This document shows, one piece after another, positions 52,888-61,766 of a stretch of DNA of 64,000 nucleotides. Location: the NCBI RefSeq assembly GCF_007954585.1, contig NZ_CP042382.1:1-64000 (forward strand), read 5' to 3'. The translations under genes were made by a program, and so were the position numbers. Source of the stretch: Pistricoccus aurantiacus. GTDB lineage: Bacteria; Pseudomonadota; Gammaproteobacteria; Pseudomonadales; Halomonadaceae. How positions within the stretch are numbered: the stretch's first letter is position 1; each line of letters starts with the position of its first letter. The notes beneath the pieces were generated by a model, which saw only the letters and a list, made by a program, of their open reading frames with translations, had not been told where the DNA came from and made no database searches.

Positions 52888-55800
52888 ATGATTGAATCTA
52901 TTATTCGCTGGTCCATCAGCAATCGCTTTTTCGTGTTGCTGGCCACCTTCATCGTGATCGGTGGCGGACTATTTTCCCTGAAGAATACCCCTGTCGATGC
53001 GCTTCCCGATCTGTCCGATGTCCAGGTGATCGTCAAGACGAGTTACCCCGGCCAGGCACCTCAGGTGGTGGAAGATCAGGTCACCTACCCGCTGACCACT
53101 GCGATGCTGTCGGTACCGGGGGCGGTGACGGTACGCGGCTACTCGTTCTTCGGTGACTCTTACGTCTATGTGATCTTCGACGAAGAGACCGACCCCTACT
53201 GGGCCCGCAGCCGTGTCCTGGAATACCTGAGTCAGGTGGCGCCGACGCTGCCTTCCAACGCCCGACCGCAACTCGGCCCGGATGCCACCGGCGTGGGCTG
53301 GGTCTATCTCTACGCCCTGGTGGACAGGACCGGTGAACACGACATCAGCCAGCTGCGCAGCCTGCAGGACTGGTTCCTCAAGTACGAGCTGCAAACCGTG
53401 CCGGGGGTATCCGAGGTTGCGGCCATCGGCGGCATGGTCAAGCAATACCAGGTGCAGGTCGACCCGGAAAAGCTACGGGCCTTCGACATTCCGCTGTCGA
53501 AAATCCAGGTGGCGATCGAGCGGGGCAATCAGGAAGTCGGCGCCTCGGTGGTGGAAATGGCCGAGGCCGAATACATGATTCGCGCTACCGGCTATATCCA
53601 GAGCGTCGAGGATCTTGCCGGCATTCCCCTGGGATTGGACGCCAACGGCACGCCGCTGCTGTTGAAGGATGTGGCTGACATCAGCTTGGGGCCCCAGATG
53701 CGTCGCGGTCTGGCGGAGCTCAATGGCGAAGGCGAAACCGTCGGCGGCATTGTGGTCATGCGTTTCGGTGAGAACGCGCAAACGACTATCAAGGGGGTCA
53801 AGGCCAAGCTCGAGGAGCTCAAGCAAGGCCTGCCCGAGGGGGTCGAGATCGTTCCTGTCTACGACCGCTCCGGCCTGATCGATAGCGCGGTAGAGAATCT
53901 CGGGTACAAGTTGTTGGAAGAGTTTATCGTCGTCGCCCTGGTGTGCGTGGTCTTTCTTTTCCATGTCCGCTCTTCTCTGGTGGCCATCGTCAGTCTGCCC
54001 GTGGGCATCCTGGCTGCCTTTATCGTCATGCACCTGCAAGGCATCAACGCCAATATCATGTCCCTCGGCGGTATCGCCATCGCCATCGGCGCCATGATCG
54101 ATGGCGCCATCGTGATGATCGAAAACATGCACAAGCACATGGAGCGAACGCCGCTGACCCGGGAGAACCGCTGGAGAATCGTGGCGGAGTCCGCCAGCGA
54201 AGTGGGTCCGGCGCTGTTCTTCAGCTTGCTGATCATCACCGTCAGCTTCGTGCCGGTGTTCACCCTGGAGGCCCAGGAAGGTCGTATGTTCTCGCCGCTG
54301 GCCTTCACCAAGACCTATGCCATGGCGGCCTCGGCCGCCCTGGCCGTGACCCTGGTGCCGGTGCTGATGGGCTACTTCATCCGCGGCAAGGTGTTGCCGG
54401 AACACAAGAACCCAATCAACCGGCTGCTGATTGCCCTGTACATGCCGGTATTGCGCGGGGTCTTGCGTTTCCCCAAGTCGACCCTGGCCGGCGCGGTGGT
54501 CGTCGCCGTGATCGGGCTCTGGCCGGCGACCCAGATCGGCAGTGAGTTTATTCCTGATTTGGATGAAGGCGACTTGATGTACATGCCCACCACCTATCCG
54601 GGCATCTCCATCGGCAAGGCGCGCGAACTGCTGCAGCAGATGGACAAGCTGATCTATACCGTCCCGGAGGTAAAAACGGTATTCGGCAAGATCGGGCGTG
54701 CCGAAACCGCCACGGATCCGGCGCCGCTCACCATGATCGAAACGTTCATCCAGCTCAAGCCTCGGGAGGAGTGGCGGGAAGGCATGACCACCGAGAAGCT
54801 CAAGCAGGAACTGGATAGCCTGGTGAAGTTCCCGGGGGTGACGAACGCTTGGGTGATGCCGATCAAGACGCGCATCGACATGCTGGCCACCGGTATCAAG
54901 ACCCCGGTGGGCATCAAGGTCGCCGGCCCCGACTTGAAGACCATCCAGGGCATCGGCCAGCAGCTCGAGACGATCCTCGCCGATGTGCCGGGTACCGCGT
55001 CGGTGTATTCGGAGCGGGTCGCCGGCGGTCGTTACATCAAGGCGGATATCGACCGTGAAAAGGCCGCTCGCTACGGGCTCAATATCGCCGACGTGCAGCA
55101 GGTCGTCTCGACGGCGATCGGTGGCATGAATGTCACGCAAACGGTGGAAGGACTGGAGCGCTATCCGGTTAATCTGCGCTATCCCCAGGATTACCGCAGC
55201 TCTCCCGAGCAGCTCTCCCTGCTGCCGATCGTCACCCCGGACGGCCAGCGTATTTCGCTGGGCGATGTGGCGGCGGTCGTGGTGGAGGACGGGCCGCCAG
55301 GCATCAAGAGCGAGAACGCCCGCCTCAATGGCTGGACCTTCGTCGATATCGCGGACGTGGATATCGGCAGTTATGTGCAGCAGGCTCAAGAAGTGGTGCG
55401 TGACGAGCTCGACCTGCCTGCCGGTTACTCCGTCACCTGGTCCGGCCAGTACGAGTACATGCAGCGCGCCAAGGCCAAGCTGACCTATGTCGTGCCCCTG
55501 ACCTTGGCCATCATCATCATATTGCTGTACATGAACTTCCGGAGCTTCACTGAAGTGGCCATCATCATGGGTACCTTGCCACTGGCGATGGTGGGCAGCA
55601 TCCTGCTGATGTACCTGCTGGGCTACAATTTCTCCGTGGCCGTTGGGGTCGGCTTCATCGCCCTGGCCGGGGTCGCCGTCGAGATCGGCGTCATCATGCT
55701 GGTCTACCTGAATCAGGCCTACCGCGAGATGCTGGAACGGTGTCGTCATCATGAGGTGGAACCGCGAGCGGAGACATTGCGCCATGCGGTGCTGCATGGC

Positions 55801-56007
55801 GCCGGGTTGCGCGTTCGCCCAGTGATGATGACCGCCGCCGCCGTCATTATGGGCCTGCTACCCATCATGTATGGCTCGGGTACGGGCTCCGAGGTGATGA
55901 GGCGGATCGCCGCCCCGATGGTCGGGGGAATGATAAGCGCGGTGCTGCTGACACTGTTGGTATTGCCGGCGGCGTATTTCCTGTGGAAAAAAGCGCCTCT
56001 CAAGTAA
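52888..56007 (+). CDS. cusA: Heavy-metal RND efflux pump, CusA-like
   Basis: A 1039-residue HME-RND pump with 12 helices, beginning MIESIIRWSISNRFFVLLATF and containing DALPDLSDVQVIVKTSYPGQAPQVVEDQVTYPL, the HME-family porter start. The proton-relay helix reads GGIAIAIGAMIDGAIVMIENMHKH. The periplasmic Met segments (AWVMPIKTRIDMLATGIKTPVG) match the CusA methionine ladder, supporting Cu(I)/Ag(I) export. It lies 11 bp after cusB. Confidence 0.95.
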   Translation: MIESIIRWSISNRFFVLLATFIVIGGGLFSLKNTPVDALPDLSDVQVIVKTSYPGQAPQVVEDQVTYPLTTAMLSVPGAVTVRGYSFFGDSYVYVIFDEETDPYWARSRVLEYLSQVAPTLPSNARPQLGPDATGVGWVYLYALVDRTGEHDISQLRSLQDWFLKYELQTVPGVSEVAAIGGMVKQYQVQVDPEKLRAFDIPLSKIQVAIERGNQEVGASVVEMAEAEYMIRATGYIQSVEDLAGIPLGLDANGTPLLLKDVADISLGPQMRRGLAELNGEGETVGGIVVMRFGENAQTTIKGVKAKLEELKQGLPEGVEIVPVYDRSGLIDSAVENLGYKLLEEFIVVALVCVVFLFHVRSSLVAIVSLPVGILAAFIVMHLQGINANIMSLGGIAIAIGAMIDGAIVMIENMHKHMERTPLTRENRWRIVAESASEVGPALFFSLLIITVSFVPVFTLEAQEGRMFSPLAFTKTYAMAASAALAVTLVPVLMGYFIRGKVLPEHKNPINRLLIALYMPVLRGVLRFPKSTLAGAVVVAVIGLWPATQIGSEFIPDLDEGDLMYMPTTYPGISIGKARELLQQMDKLIYTVPEVKTVFGKIGRAETATDPAPLTMIETFIQLKPREEWREGMTTEKLKQELDSLVKFPGVTNAWVMPIKTRIDMLATGIKTPVGIKVAGPDLKTIQGIGQQLETILADVPGTASVYSERVAGGRYIKADIDREKAARYGLNIADVQQVVSTAIGGMNVTQTVEGLERYPVNLRYPQDYRSSPEQLSLLPIVTPDGQRISLGDVAAVVVEDGPPGIKSENARLNGWTFVDIADVDIGSYVQQAQEVVRDELDLPAGYSVTWSGQYEYMQRAKAKLTYVVPLTLAIIIILLYMNFRSFTEVAIIMGTLPLAMVGSILLMYLLGYNFSVAVGVGFIALAGVAVEIGVIMLVYLNQAYREMLERCRHHEVEPRAETLRHAVLHGAGLRVRPVMMTAAAVIMGLLPIMYGSGTGSEVMRRIAAPMVGGMISAVLLTLLVLPAAYFLWKKAPLK

Positions 56008-56084
56008 CCGCTAGCGAGATAATTGGTGGCGGTCAGGGTCTCGCGACCTTGACCGCGCCTGACGGCAGAAAAGGGGAAGTACTG

Positions 56085-56831
56085 ATGACTCGGCAGCTGG
56101 AAGAGGAAGATCGACGAGCCCTCCCCTCTTCCCGCTTCCGTTGGCAGCGAATCGTCCTGGGTGCCACCCTACTTGCCGTTTTTCTCGCCACGACGCTCGT
56201 GTTGTGGCGTACCGGCGTACTGGACGTCTTGCTCGACGGCGAGACCCTCGAACAGGCAGTGGGACGCCTTGGCCCCTTCGGACCGACACTGGTCATGGGC
56301 CTGATGGCGCTAGCCATCGTCATGAGCCCGATCCCCAGCGCCCCGATCGCGCTGGCCGCCGGTGCGGCTTATGGTCATGTCTGGGGCACCCTTTACGTGG
56401 CCATCGGCGCCGAGGCTGGCGCGCTAATCGCCTTCGCCATCGCGCGCCTTATCGGTTATGACGCCTTGAAAGCCTGGTTGGGTAAACGGCCCTCACCGGG
56501 ATGGCTTGACCGCTTTATCACCTCGCAAAATGCCTTGATGACCATCGTGTTCGTCTCGCGACTGATGCCTTTCCTATCCTTCGACCTCATCAGCTATGCT
56601 GCTGGGCTGACGCCGCTCAAACTCTGGCGCTTCGCGCTTGCTACCTTGATGGGCATCTTGCCGGCGAGCTTTCTGCTGGCCCACTTCGGAGACGAGTTTG
56701 CCTCCGGCGATTTGCAACGTGTTGGGCTGACGGTGCTTGCCCTCGGTGGCATCACCCTGCTTCCCGTGGCCTGGAAGGTGGCGCCCTCACGCTATCGAAG
56801 GGCCTTGAAGCAGTGGCTGCATCTGGGGTAG
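56085..56831 (+). CDS. TVP38/TMEM64 (DedA-like) membrane protein
   Basis: A 248-residue protein with five or six helices and the VTT-domain pattern VMSPIPSAPIALAAGAAYGHVWGTLYVAIGAEAGALIAFAIARLIG followed by SRLMPFLSFDLISYAAGLTPL. Family members are often beside metal-efflux genes and are thought to move lipids or ions. The start at 56085 is set by a GGGGAA ribosome site; the longer frame overlaps cusA. Confidence 0.85.
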   Translation: MTRQLEEEDRRALPSSRFRWQRIVLGATLLAVFLATTLVLWRTGVLDVLLDGETLEQAVGRLGPFGPTLVMGLMALAIVMSPIPSAPIALAAGAAYGHVWGTLYVAIGAEAGALIAFAIARLIGYDALKAWLGKRPSPGWLDRFITSQNALMTIVFVSRLMPFLSFDLISYAAGLTPLKLWRFALATLMGILPASFLLAHFGDEFASGDLQRVGLTVLALGGITLLPVAWKVAPSRYRRALKQWLHLG

Positions 56832-56844
56832 CAGACAGAGAAAT

Positions 56845-56870
56845 GCCCCGGTAATAATCATCACCGGGGC
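56845..56870. terminator. Bidirectional terminator between convergent genes
   Basis: GCCCCGGT and ACCGGGGC form an 8-bp GC-rich stem with a 10-base loop between the convergent TVP38-like gene and the Met-rich protein gene. No long U-run on either side. Confidence 0.6.
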
Positions 56871-56891
56871 GCTACGTGGGTGAGTTGACGG

Positions 56892-57344
56892 CTATTCGCT
56901 ATCGTTCTGCATGTCTTGCAGGGCCTGCATGTGCTCCATCATCTGCTGCTGCATGCCCTGCATCATGTTCATGCGCTGCTGCATCATTTCCTGACGTTGC
57001 TCGGGGTCCATGTTCTGCATGTTCTGGCCCATGCCGCCACTCATCATGCCACCCATGGACTGGTGCATCTGCTGCATTTGCTGCATGTGCTGTTGCATCA
57101 ATTGCTGACGCTGCTGCGGATCCTGCGTGTTGTGGAGTTGCTGCATCGTGCCTTGCATCGCCTGCATACGCTGCTGCATGTCGCCCTGATCCATCATCCC
57201 CATGCCTTGACTCATGCCTCGACTCATGCCTTGTTTCATCCCTGGGCCAGCGTCTTGCTGGTTGGATGAAGCCTCCTGCTGGGCATGGGCCAAGGGCAAG
57301 GTCAACAAGGCCGCCATGACACCGGTGAAGACGTACTTTTTCAT
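56892..57344 (-). CDS. Met/Gln-rich periplasmic protein, probable copper binder
   Basis: A 150-residue protein with a signal peptide (to about residue 22, LAHAQ). The mature part is dominated by Met and Gln (QQRMQAMQGTMQQL, MQQHMQQMQQMHQSMGGMMSGGMGQNM), predicted helical. Its many methionines could bind Cu(I). It has no cysteines. The start at 57344 follows GGAGAG. A minus-oriented CopR-like box lies about 60 bp upstream, supporting a copper role. Confidence 0.8.
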   Translation of the reverse strand: MKKYVFTGVMAALLTLPLAHAQQEASSNQQDAGPGMKQGMSRGMSQGMGMMDQGDMQQRMQAMQGTMQQLHNTQDPQQRQQLMQQHMQQMQQMHQSMGGMMSGGMGQNMQNMDPEQRQEMMQQRMNMMQGMQQQMMEHMQALQDMQNDSE

Positions 57345-57389
57345 AACACTCTCCTTTGCTTTGAATGGCTTTATAACCAAGCACTCTCA

Positions 57390-57420
57390 GGTTAGATGTT
57401 ATATCTGAAAATAAACTGAA
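57390..57420 (-). promoter_or_regulatory. CopR-like box 5 upstream of the Met-rich protein
   Basis: On the minus strand TTCAG (57420-57416) and TTCAG (57409-57405) are 11 bp apart, followed by the -10-like TCTAAC 14 bp on. Another TTCAG half-site lies just upstream. Confidence 0.6.
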
Positions 57421-57507
57421 AGTGCTGAACAGAATATTGATTTTTGTCAGGTTGAGCCGAGAGCATCACCCGCTGCACTCCTTTTCGCGATTCGATTGTC
57501 GGATAGA

Positions 57508-57927
57508 TTAGAGCCCACCCCTATCGAGCCATGCATCGTAGATTCGCTTGTTCCATTTGCTCTGGAAGTAGGCGATGGTGGCTTTCTTTTCTTCCTTGGA
57601 GAGCTTGTCCTCGAACGCTGGCATTTGTCCCCCTATGGGGGCGCCGCCCTGATTGATGGTACGCATCAACATGTCGCGGGAGTGGTGCCAGGCGTGAGCG
57701 GAGCCATTGAGGGGCGGGGGCGGATAGGAACCATCGGCTGATGGCTTTCTCCAATTGAAGGTTCCTTGCGCGCTCCTGCCATGACATTCAGCACAATTTT
57801 CCACGAATACTGTTTTTCCTCGGTCGACTTGAGACTGGGTATACCATCGCCCATCCACTTTTTCTTCTCCGCAACCACTAAGCACTAATCCTGAAAAAAG
57901 CAGCAATGATGCCTTTGACATTCGCAT
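57508..57927 (-). CDS. Lipoprotein c-type cytochrome
   Basis: A 139-residue protein with a lipoprotein signal (LVLSGC, acylated Cys19) and one haem c site CAECH (Cys45, Cys48, His49). A probable methionine ligand lies in GGQMPAFEDKLS. It is tethered to a membrane in the periplasm. The start at 57927 follows GGAG by nine bases. Its partner is unknown; it sits between the Met-rich protein and the IS701 element. Confidence 0.87.
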   Translation of the reverse strand: MRMSKASLLLFSGLVLSGCGEEKVDGRWYTQSQVDRGKTVFVENCAECHGRSAQGTFNWRKPSADGSYPPPPLNGSAHAWHHSRDMLMRTINQGGAPIGGQMPAFEDKLSKEEKKATIAYFQSKWNKRIYDAWLDRGGL

Positions 57928-58105
57928 CGTTTTCCACTCCTTTGCTCTTCCTATCAAGAAAATAATTTGACCCAAATTAGACGAAAACTACATACGTGGC
58001 ATCGAAGAATCAAGCATATAAAACTATACGCATGACTCTTGATACAGGGTGAATGGCAGATTTTTTGCAACTTAGCAATGCGACAAGGGGTAACACTCAT
58101 CGCTG

Positions 58106-58137
58106 TTCAGCGTTAATTCAGCCTGGCCGCATAGGCT
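58106..58137 (+). promoter_or_regulatory. CopR-like box 6, separated from its gene by IS701
   Basis: TTCAG at 58106 and 58117 (11-bp period) is followed by TAGGCT at 58132, 15 bp on. The arrangement matches box 7 at 61730. The IS701-family element begins three bases after the -10, so transcripts from here now enter the IS rather than the YHS gene at 59701. Confidence 0.6.
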
Positions 58138-58139
58138 AG

Positions 58140-59564
58140 TACTACTGTGTCACAAATAACGCCATCGGCTATGCAAGATCGTCATGAGACCTTGGGCCAG
58201 GTGCCAGCGCAGCGTGGTGATGGAATCACGCACGTGGCGCTGGGCGCGTTGTACGACCCCGAGGGCAGCACCCTTTGGGTAAGGTAGGTGCCGAGAATCG
58301 CTTGATTTTTTTTTGATCACGAGAGGACAAGCGTTCAGCGACCAGAAAGCCGTACGCGGCGATGCAGAGGCTGGCGTGATGGTGGAAACCGCGCCAGTTG
58401 CGTCCCTCATAGTGATCCAGACCGAACTCCTGCTTGAGTTCCTGATAGTCGCGCTCGATTCGCCAACGCGCCTTGGCGGTGGCCACCAGCATCGTCAATG
58501 GCATATCCGCTGGCTGGTTGCTCAACCAATACTTCGCCGGCTCACCGGCCCCTCGAGGCCATTCGATCAGCAGCCATTCCGGTTCACGATACTGCATGCC
58601 CCGCGCCACTCGTACGCGAACGGCGGCGAAGCGGGACGTCAACAGTCGGTTGCTACCCTCCCGCCACGTCACGTCCTGGTAGTCGGTGGCGTCCAGCGAG
58701 TGGGCCAGGGCCTCCGCCGAAACCGGGTGATGATCCGTGGTCTGTTGCCAGCGGGTAGGCGGTCGCCCCATTCCTGACCATTGAGGTGGCAGGGGCTCGG
58801 TACCGGGCGCCCAGACGCTGAGATCGTCGCGAATGCCCACGCAGTAGGTCAGGCTCCACGCCGCGAGCTTTTCTCGCCACGCCGTGACCTTGCCGTAGGC
58901 GGCATCCGCCAGCACGATGCCAGCATCCAGCGTCTCACGAACCTGCTGCAAGGCGATCTCCGGCTTGGTGGCAAAGGTGACATCGGATGGGACACCGGCG
59001 CAGTGACAGCGGTCCGAATCATCCGTCCACGAGGCCGGTAAGTAGAGGCGCCACGCCACCGGCAGGCTGGCCTGCTCTGTAGCGACCGACAAACTGACGG
59101 CGACCTGGCAGTTGTCCTGCTTGCCGATCTCGCCACAGTACTGACGACTGACGCCCACCGAATGCCGACCCTTCTTGCGAATGCTGGTGTCGTCGATGAT
59201 CCAATAGGGCGTCGTGCCAGGCAGCAGGTGGGGCAAGACCCACTGCGCCACCCCAGTCAGCAGCGCGCGATCCGACCACGGCGCCTTGGCCACCAAGTGA
59301 TGGAGGGCCTGGTGGCGTGCCTGGACATGTTCCGGATCGACACTGGCGGCAATCGGCTCGATGCTCTTGCGGGGCAGCGGCAGCATCAGGCCATAACAGT
59401 AGTCCTTGAAGCTCGGCACGCGGTCGGCATGGCCCAGCTTGGGGGCCAGCTCGTCCAGGTAGGCATTGAAGCGGTCGTGAAGGGGATGATGAGGCATCGG
59501 CATCACCGTTAACCTGAGGTCGACACCGCATCATCATAACAAGCCATTTTATGACACAGTAGTA
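58140..59564 (-). mobile_element. IS701-family insertion sequence
   Basis: A 1425-bp element with terminal inverted repeat TACTACTGTGTCA and a 4-bp target duplication CTAG (58136-58139 and 59565-59568). CTAG targets are known for the IS701 family. Removing the element restores GCATAGGCTAGCTATTGAC, which aligns with the paralogous promoter at 61754. Confidence 0.9.
58226..59503 (-). CDS. IS701-family transposase
   Basis: A 425-residue DDE transposase with IIDDTSIRKKG (first acidic residues), GIVLADAAYGK (second) and a C-terminal RWRIERDYQELKQEFGLDHYEGR holding the glutamate. Intact over the full length. An ATG at 59503 or a GTG just before it may be the start. Confidence 0.93.
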   Translation of the reverse strand: MPMPHHPLHDRFNAYLDELAPKLGHADRVPSFKDYCYGLMLPLPRKSIEPIAASVDPEHVQARHQALHHLVAKAPWSDRALLTGVAQWVLPHLLPGTTPYWIIDDTSIRKKGRHSVGVSRQYCGEIGKQDNCQVAVSLSVATEQASLPVAWRLYLPASWTDDSDRCHCAGVPSDVTFATKPEIALQQVRETLDAGIVLADAAYGKVTAWREKLAAWSLTYCVGIRDDLSVWAPGTEPLPPQWSGMGRPPTRWQQTTDHHPVSAEALAHSLDATDYQDVTWREGSNRLLTSRFAAVRVRVARGMQYREPEWLLIEWPRGAGEPAKYWLSNQPADMPLTMLVATAKARWRIERDYQELKQEFGLDHYEGRNWRGFHHHASLCIAAYGFLVAERLSSRDQKKIKRFSAPTLPKGCCPRGRTTRPAPRA

Positions 59565-59571
59565 CTAGCTA

Positions 59572-59644
59572 TTGACAAGGATCAAGAGAAGCCCATTTGT
59601 ACCCTTTTCCGCTTGTCCCTTGGGTGACCCATAGGTTCTAGCCT
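59572..59644 (+). promoter_or_regulatory. MerR-type promoter upstream of the YHS gene
   Basis: A -35 TTGTCC (59613) and -10 TAGCCT (59639) are separated by 20 bp. The spacer holds the dyad CC-N2-TGGGT-G-ACCCA-N2-GG (59617-59635). Overlong spacers with a central dyad are the mark of MerR-family activators such as CueR. A separate palindrome TTGACAAGGATCAA (59572-59585) lies upstream. Confidence 0.6.
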
Positions 59645-59700
59645 GAACATAAGCTCGCTTGTACAACACCGCACGAGGCTAAGGGTAAAGGAGAAAAGTG

Positions 59701-60057
59701 ATGAACGAACTGGTGTATTTCATGCTCTGGGCAGGAATCATCTTCCTGATGATGCGCTTTGGTTGCGGCGCTCATGTGATGGGCCATGGGCGCGGTAAAG
59801 CCAAGCATGGCAAGGGGGCGCCGGAGCATCAGTCGTCCACCGAAGAGCTGCTCTGGATTCCGCCAGCCAACGACGTGGACCCCGTGTGCGGCGAAACCGT
59901 CAGCACCGAAAAAGCCAAGCCAAGCGTCCACGACGGCCATGTCTATTACTTTTGCTCGCGTGACTGCCGTGAACGCTTCGAGGCCGCCCCTGAGCAATAT
60001 CTCGCCGGTGATGAAACCAAGCATCCGCCTGCCCAACCGGAGAACGAGCATGCCTGA
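59701..60057 (+). CDS. YHS-domain membrane-anchored protein
   Basis: A 118-residue protein with an N-terminal helix (residues 3-20), a His/Lys-rich linker and a C-terminal YHS domain (DPVCGETVSTEKAKPSVHDGHVYYFCSRDCRERFEAAPEQYL). YHS domains bind copper or related metals through cysteines and occur next to copper ATPases. AAGGAG precedes the start. It overlaps the DUF5676 gene by 8 bases. Confidence 0.85.
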   Translation: MNELVYFMLWAGIIFLMMRFGCGAHVMGHGRGKAKHGKGAPEHQSSTEELLWIPPANDVDPVCGETVSTEKAKPSVHDGHVYYFCSRDCRERFEAAPEQYLAGDETKHPPAQPENEHA

Positions 60058-60403
60058 CGTCGATACTGCTTCGAGCGCCAAGTCCCAGCCGCGTTATGGC
60101 ACACCCTTGCCGGTTCAAGCCGTGCCTCGGGTTCCGGTGATCGCCTTGGGGATGAGCCTGGGGCTGTTCCTGGCCGTGACCTTCATCCTGTGCGTGGGTT
60201 TCGGCCTGCTGTTTCCCGACCGGGCGATGTATGAGAGCTGGTTGCGCCTGTTGCCTGGCTTCACCTGGCTGAGCTGGCCAAGTTTCTTCCTGGGCTTGGC
60301 GGAAAGCTTCGGTTACGGCTGGTACGTGGCGTTGGTCTTTGGCCCCCTCTACAACTTCTTTGCCACACGCCTCTTGGCCAAACACCTCAAGCGACGTGCC
60401 TAA
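60050..60403 (+). CDS. DUF5676-like small membrane protein
   Basis: A 117-residue protein with a polar N-terminus of about 30 residues and two helices, ending GLAESFGYGWYVALVFGPLYNFFATRLLAKHL. This matches the DUF5676 family, found in copper/silver clusters with YHS proteins. Function unknown. Start ATG at 60050 inside the end of the YHS gene. Confidence 0.8.
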   Translation: MPDVDTASSAKSQPRYGTPLPVQAVPRVPVIALGMSLGLFLAVTFILCVGFGLLFPDRAMYESWLRLLPGFTWLSWPSFFLGLAESFGYGWYVALVFGPLYNFFATRLLAKHLKRRA

Positions 60404-60406
60404 GCC

Positions 60407-61051
60407 ATGAACGAATCCATCAATCATACCGGGACCTGGGGCCTTGCGCTGATCGTCATCGTCTTGGTGTCCTGGTTCTTCTATCGCTATTTCGCCCCGA
60501 AGAACTGGCGCGAATGGGCCGGTGCCGGCGCGGTGCAGGCCTTCATCATCGCGCTCTACGCCGAGATGTATGGCTTTCCACTGACCATCTACCTGCTGGT
60601 GCGTTTCTTCGGCCTGGATAGCGACTATGTCAGCGCCAGTCTCTGGTCGACGCTGGTGGGGCTGGGAGAAACCGGCATGCTGATCTCCATGCTGCTCGGT
60701 TACGGCCTGGCGTTTACCGGCATCGGGATATTCATCCAAGGCTGGCGGCAAGTGTACAAGGCGCGACGCGAGGACCATCTGGTGACCGGCGGACTGTATG
60801 CCCTCGTACGCCATCCCCAATACACCGGTTTGTTCGTCGCCTTGTTCGGCGAAGGCGTGGTGCATTGGCCAACGCTCTTCTCGGTCGGTCTGTTTCCGGT
60901 GATCGTACTTGCCTATGTCTGGCTGGCCCACCGCGAGGAAAAGTAGATGCTGGCCCGGTTCGGCGACGCCTACCGTGCCTATCAGCACCGGGTACCGATG
61001 TTTATACCTCGCTGGGGTCAGTGGCGGGAACTGGCGGATACCTCGCGATAA
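60407..61051 (+). pseudogene. Isoprenylcysteine-methyltransferase-like membrane protein with an in-frame amber stop
   Basis: The frame encodes about four helices and the SAM-binding region GGLYALVRHPQYTGLFVALFGEG of the ICMT/PEMT superfamily. A TAG at 60944-60946 stops it after ...AHREEK, but the same frame continues MLARFGDAYRAYQHRVPMF... to a TAA at 61049. In this family the C-terminus normally reads REEx-MLxRFGxxYxxYxxRVPxF, so the TAG replaces an internal residue, probably a Glu codon (GAG). It may be a recent nonsense mutation, a sequencing error or read-through. The truncated 179-residue product might keep the SAM site. It is 3 bp downstream of the DUF5676 gene. Confidence 0.75.
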
Positions 61052-61237
61052 GCCGAGGTTTCACTGATGCTTACGCAATTAATACCCAGAAAAGGCCGAA
61101 CGCACTGTAACGCTTAGCACGCTGAACCGTCTATTGGGTTACCAAGAACATTGCTAGCGGCACGGACGCTTCCGTAGAACATGTGTTTGAAATCTGATTT
61201 TTAAAATTGAGAGTTGAAATTCAAGTGGGAGACAACG

Positions 61238-61696
61238 ATGCAAGTCGAAACATTGAGCGACGTCCTGGATTGGACGAAAGCGATCCACACCAACCTGGCG
61301 GATTGCCTGAACCACTGTGGCGAGGGCACCGAGAGTGAACGGCTCAAGATGCTGCTGGATTATCTCGCCCATCATGAACGGGAACTCAGCCGCGTTCTCG
61401 AACTGACCAAGCAGCATGCCACCCCGGCGGCACTCAATACCTGGTGTTATGAATATTTCGAGAAGTATCCGGTCAAGCCCCACGAGGAATGCCACGCCGA
61501 GTTTCGCGATATGGATACGCGCCAAGTTGTCGCCACCCTGCTCGCCGCGCATGAAAAGATCATTGGTTTATATCGCTACTTGCATTCGCGTGCCGAAGTG
61601 ACCTCGACCCGCGAGCTGCTCGAGCAGCTCATGGAGCTCGAAGAACACGAAGCCATGCGTATCGCTCGTGACACGGCAAGGATGGAGGACTTGTGA
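61238..61696 (+). CDS. Small helical protein, function unknown
   Basis: A 152-residue, all-helical protein without a signal peptide. Histidine and glutamate pairs (YLAHHERELSRVLE, AAHEKIIGLYRYLHSRAE, ELEEHEAMR) resemble a four-helix hemerythrin- or ferritin-like bundle that could bind metal. The start at 61238 follows GGGAG by about seven bases. The 186 bases upstream contain nothing recognised. Confidence 0.7.
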   Translation: MQVETLSDVLDWTKAIHTNLADCLNHCGEGTESERLKMLLDYLAHHERELSRVLELTKQHATPAALNTWCYEYFEKYPVKPHEECHAEFRDMDTRQVVATLLAAHEKIIGLYRYLHSRAEVTSTRELLEQLMELEEHEAMRIARDTARMEDL

Positions 61697-61729
61697 TACC
61701 CCCTCAAGCTTCTCATCTCAAGGCAAGCG

Positions 61730-61761
61730 TTCAGCGTTGATTCAGTTCTACTGCATAGGCT
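61730..61761 (+). promoter_or_regulatory. CopR-like box 7 upstream of the SHOCT-copA operon
   Basis: TTCAG at 61730 and 61741 (11-bp period), with TAGGCT at 61756, 15 bp on. Nearly the same as box 6. Confidence 0.6.
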
Positions 61762-61766
61762 GACAG

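Noticed and set aside
53473-55797. A 774-codon open frame antisense to cusA
   Set aside because: Shadow of the cusA reading frame; extreme His/Asp/Gln composition and no ribosome site.
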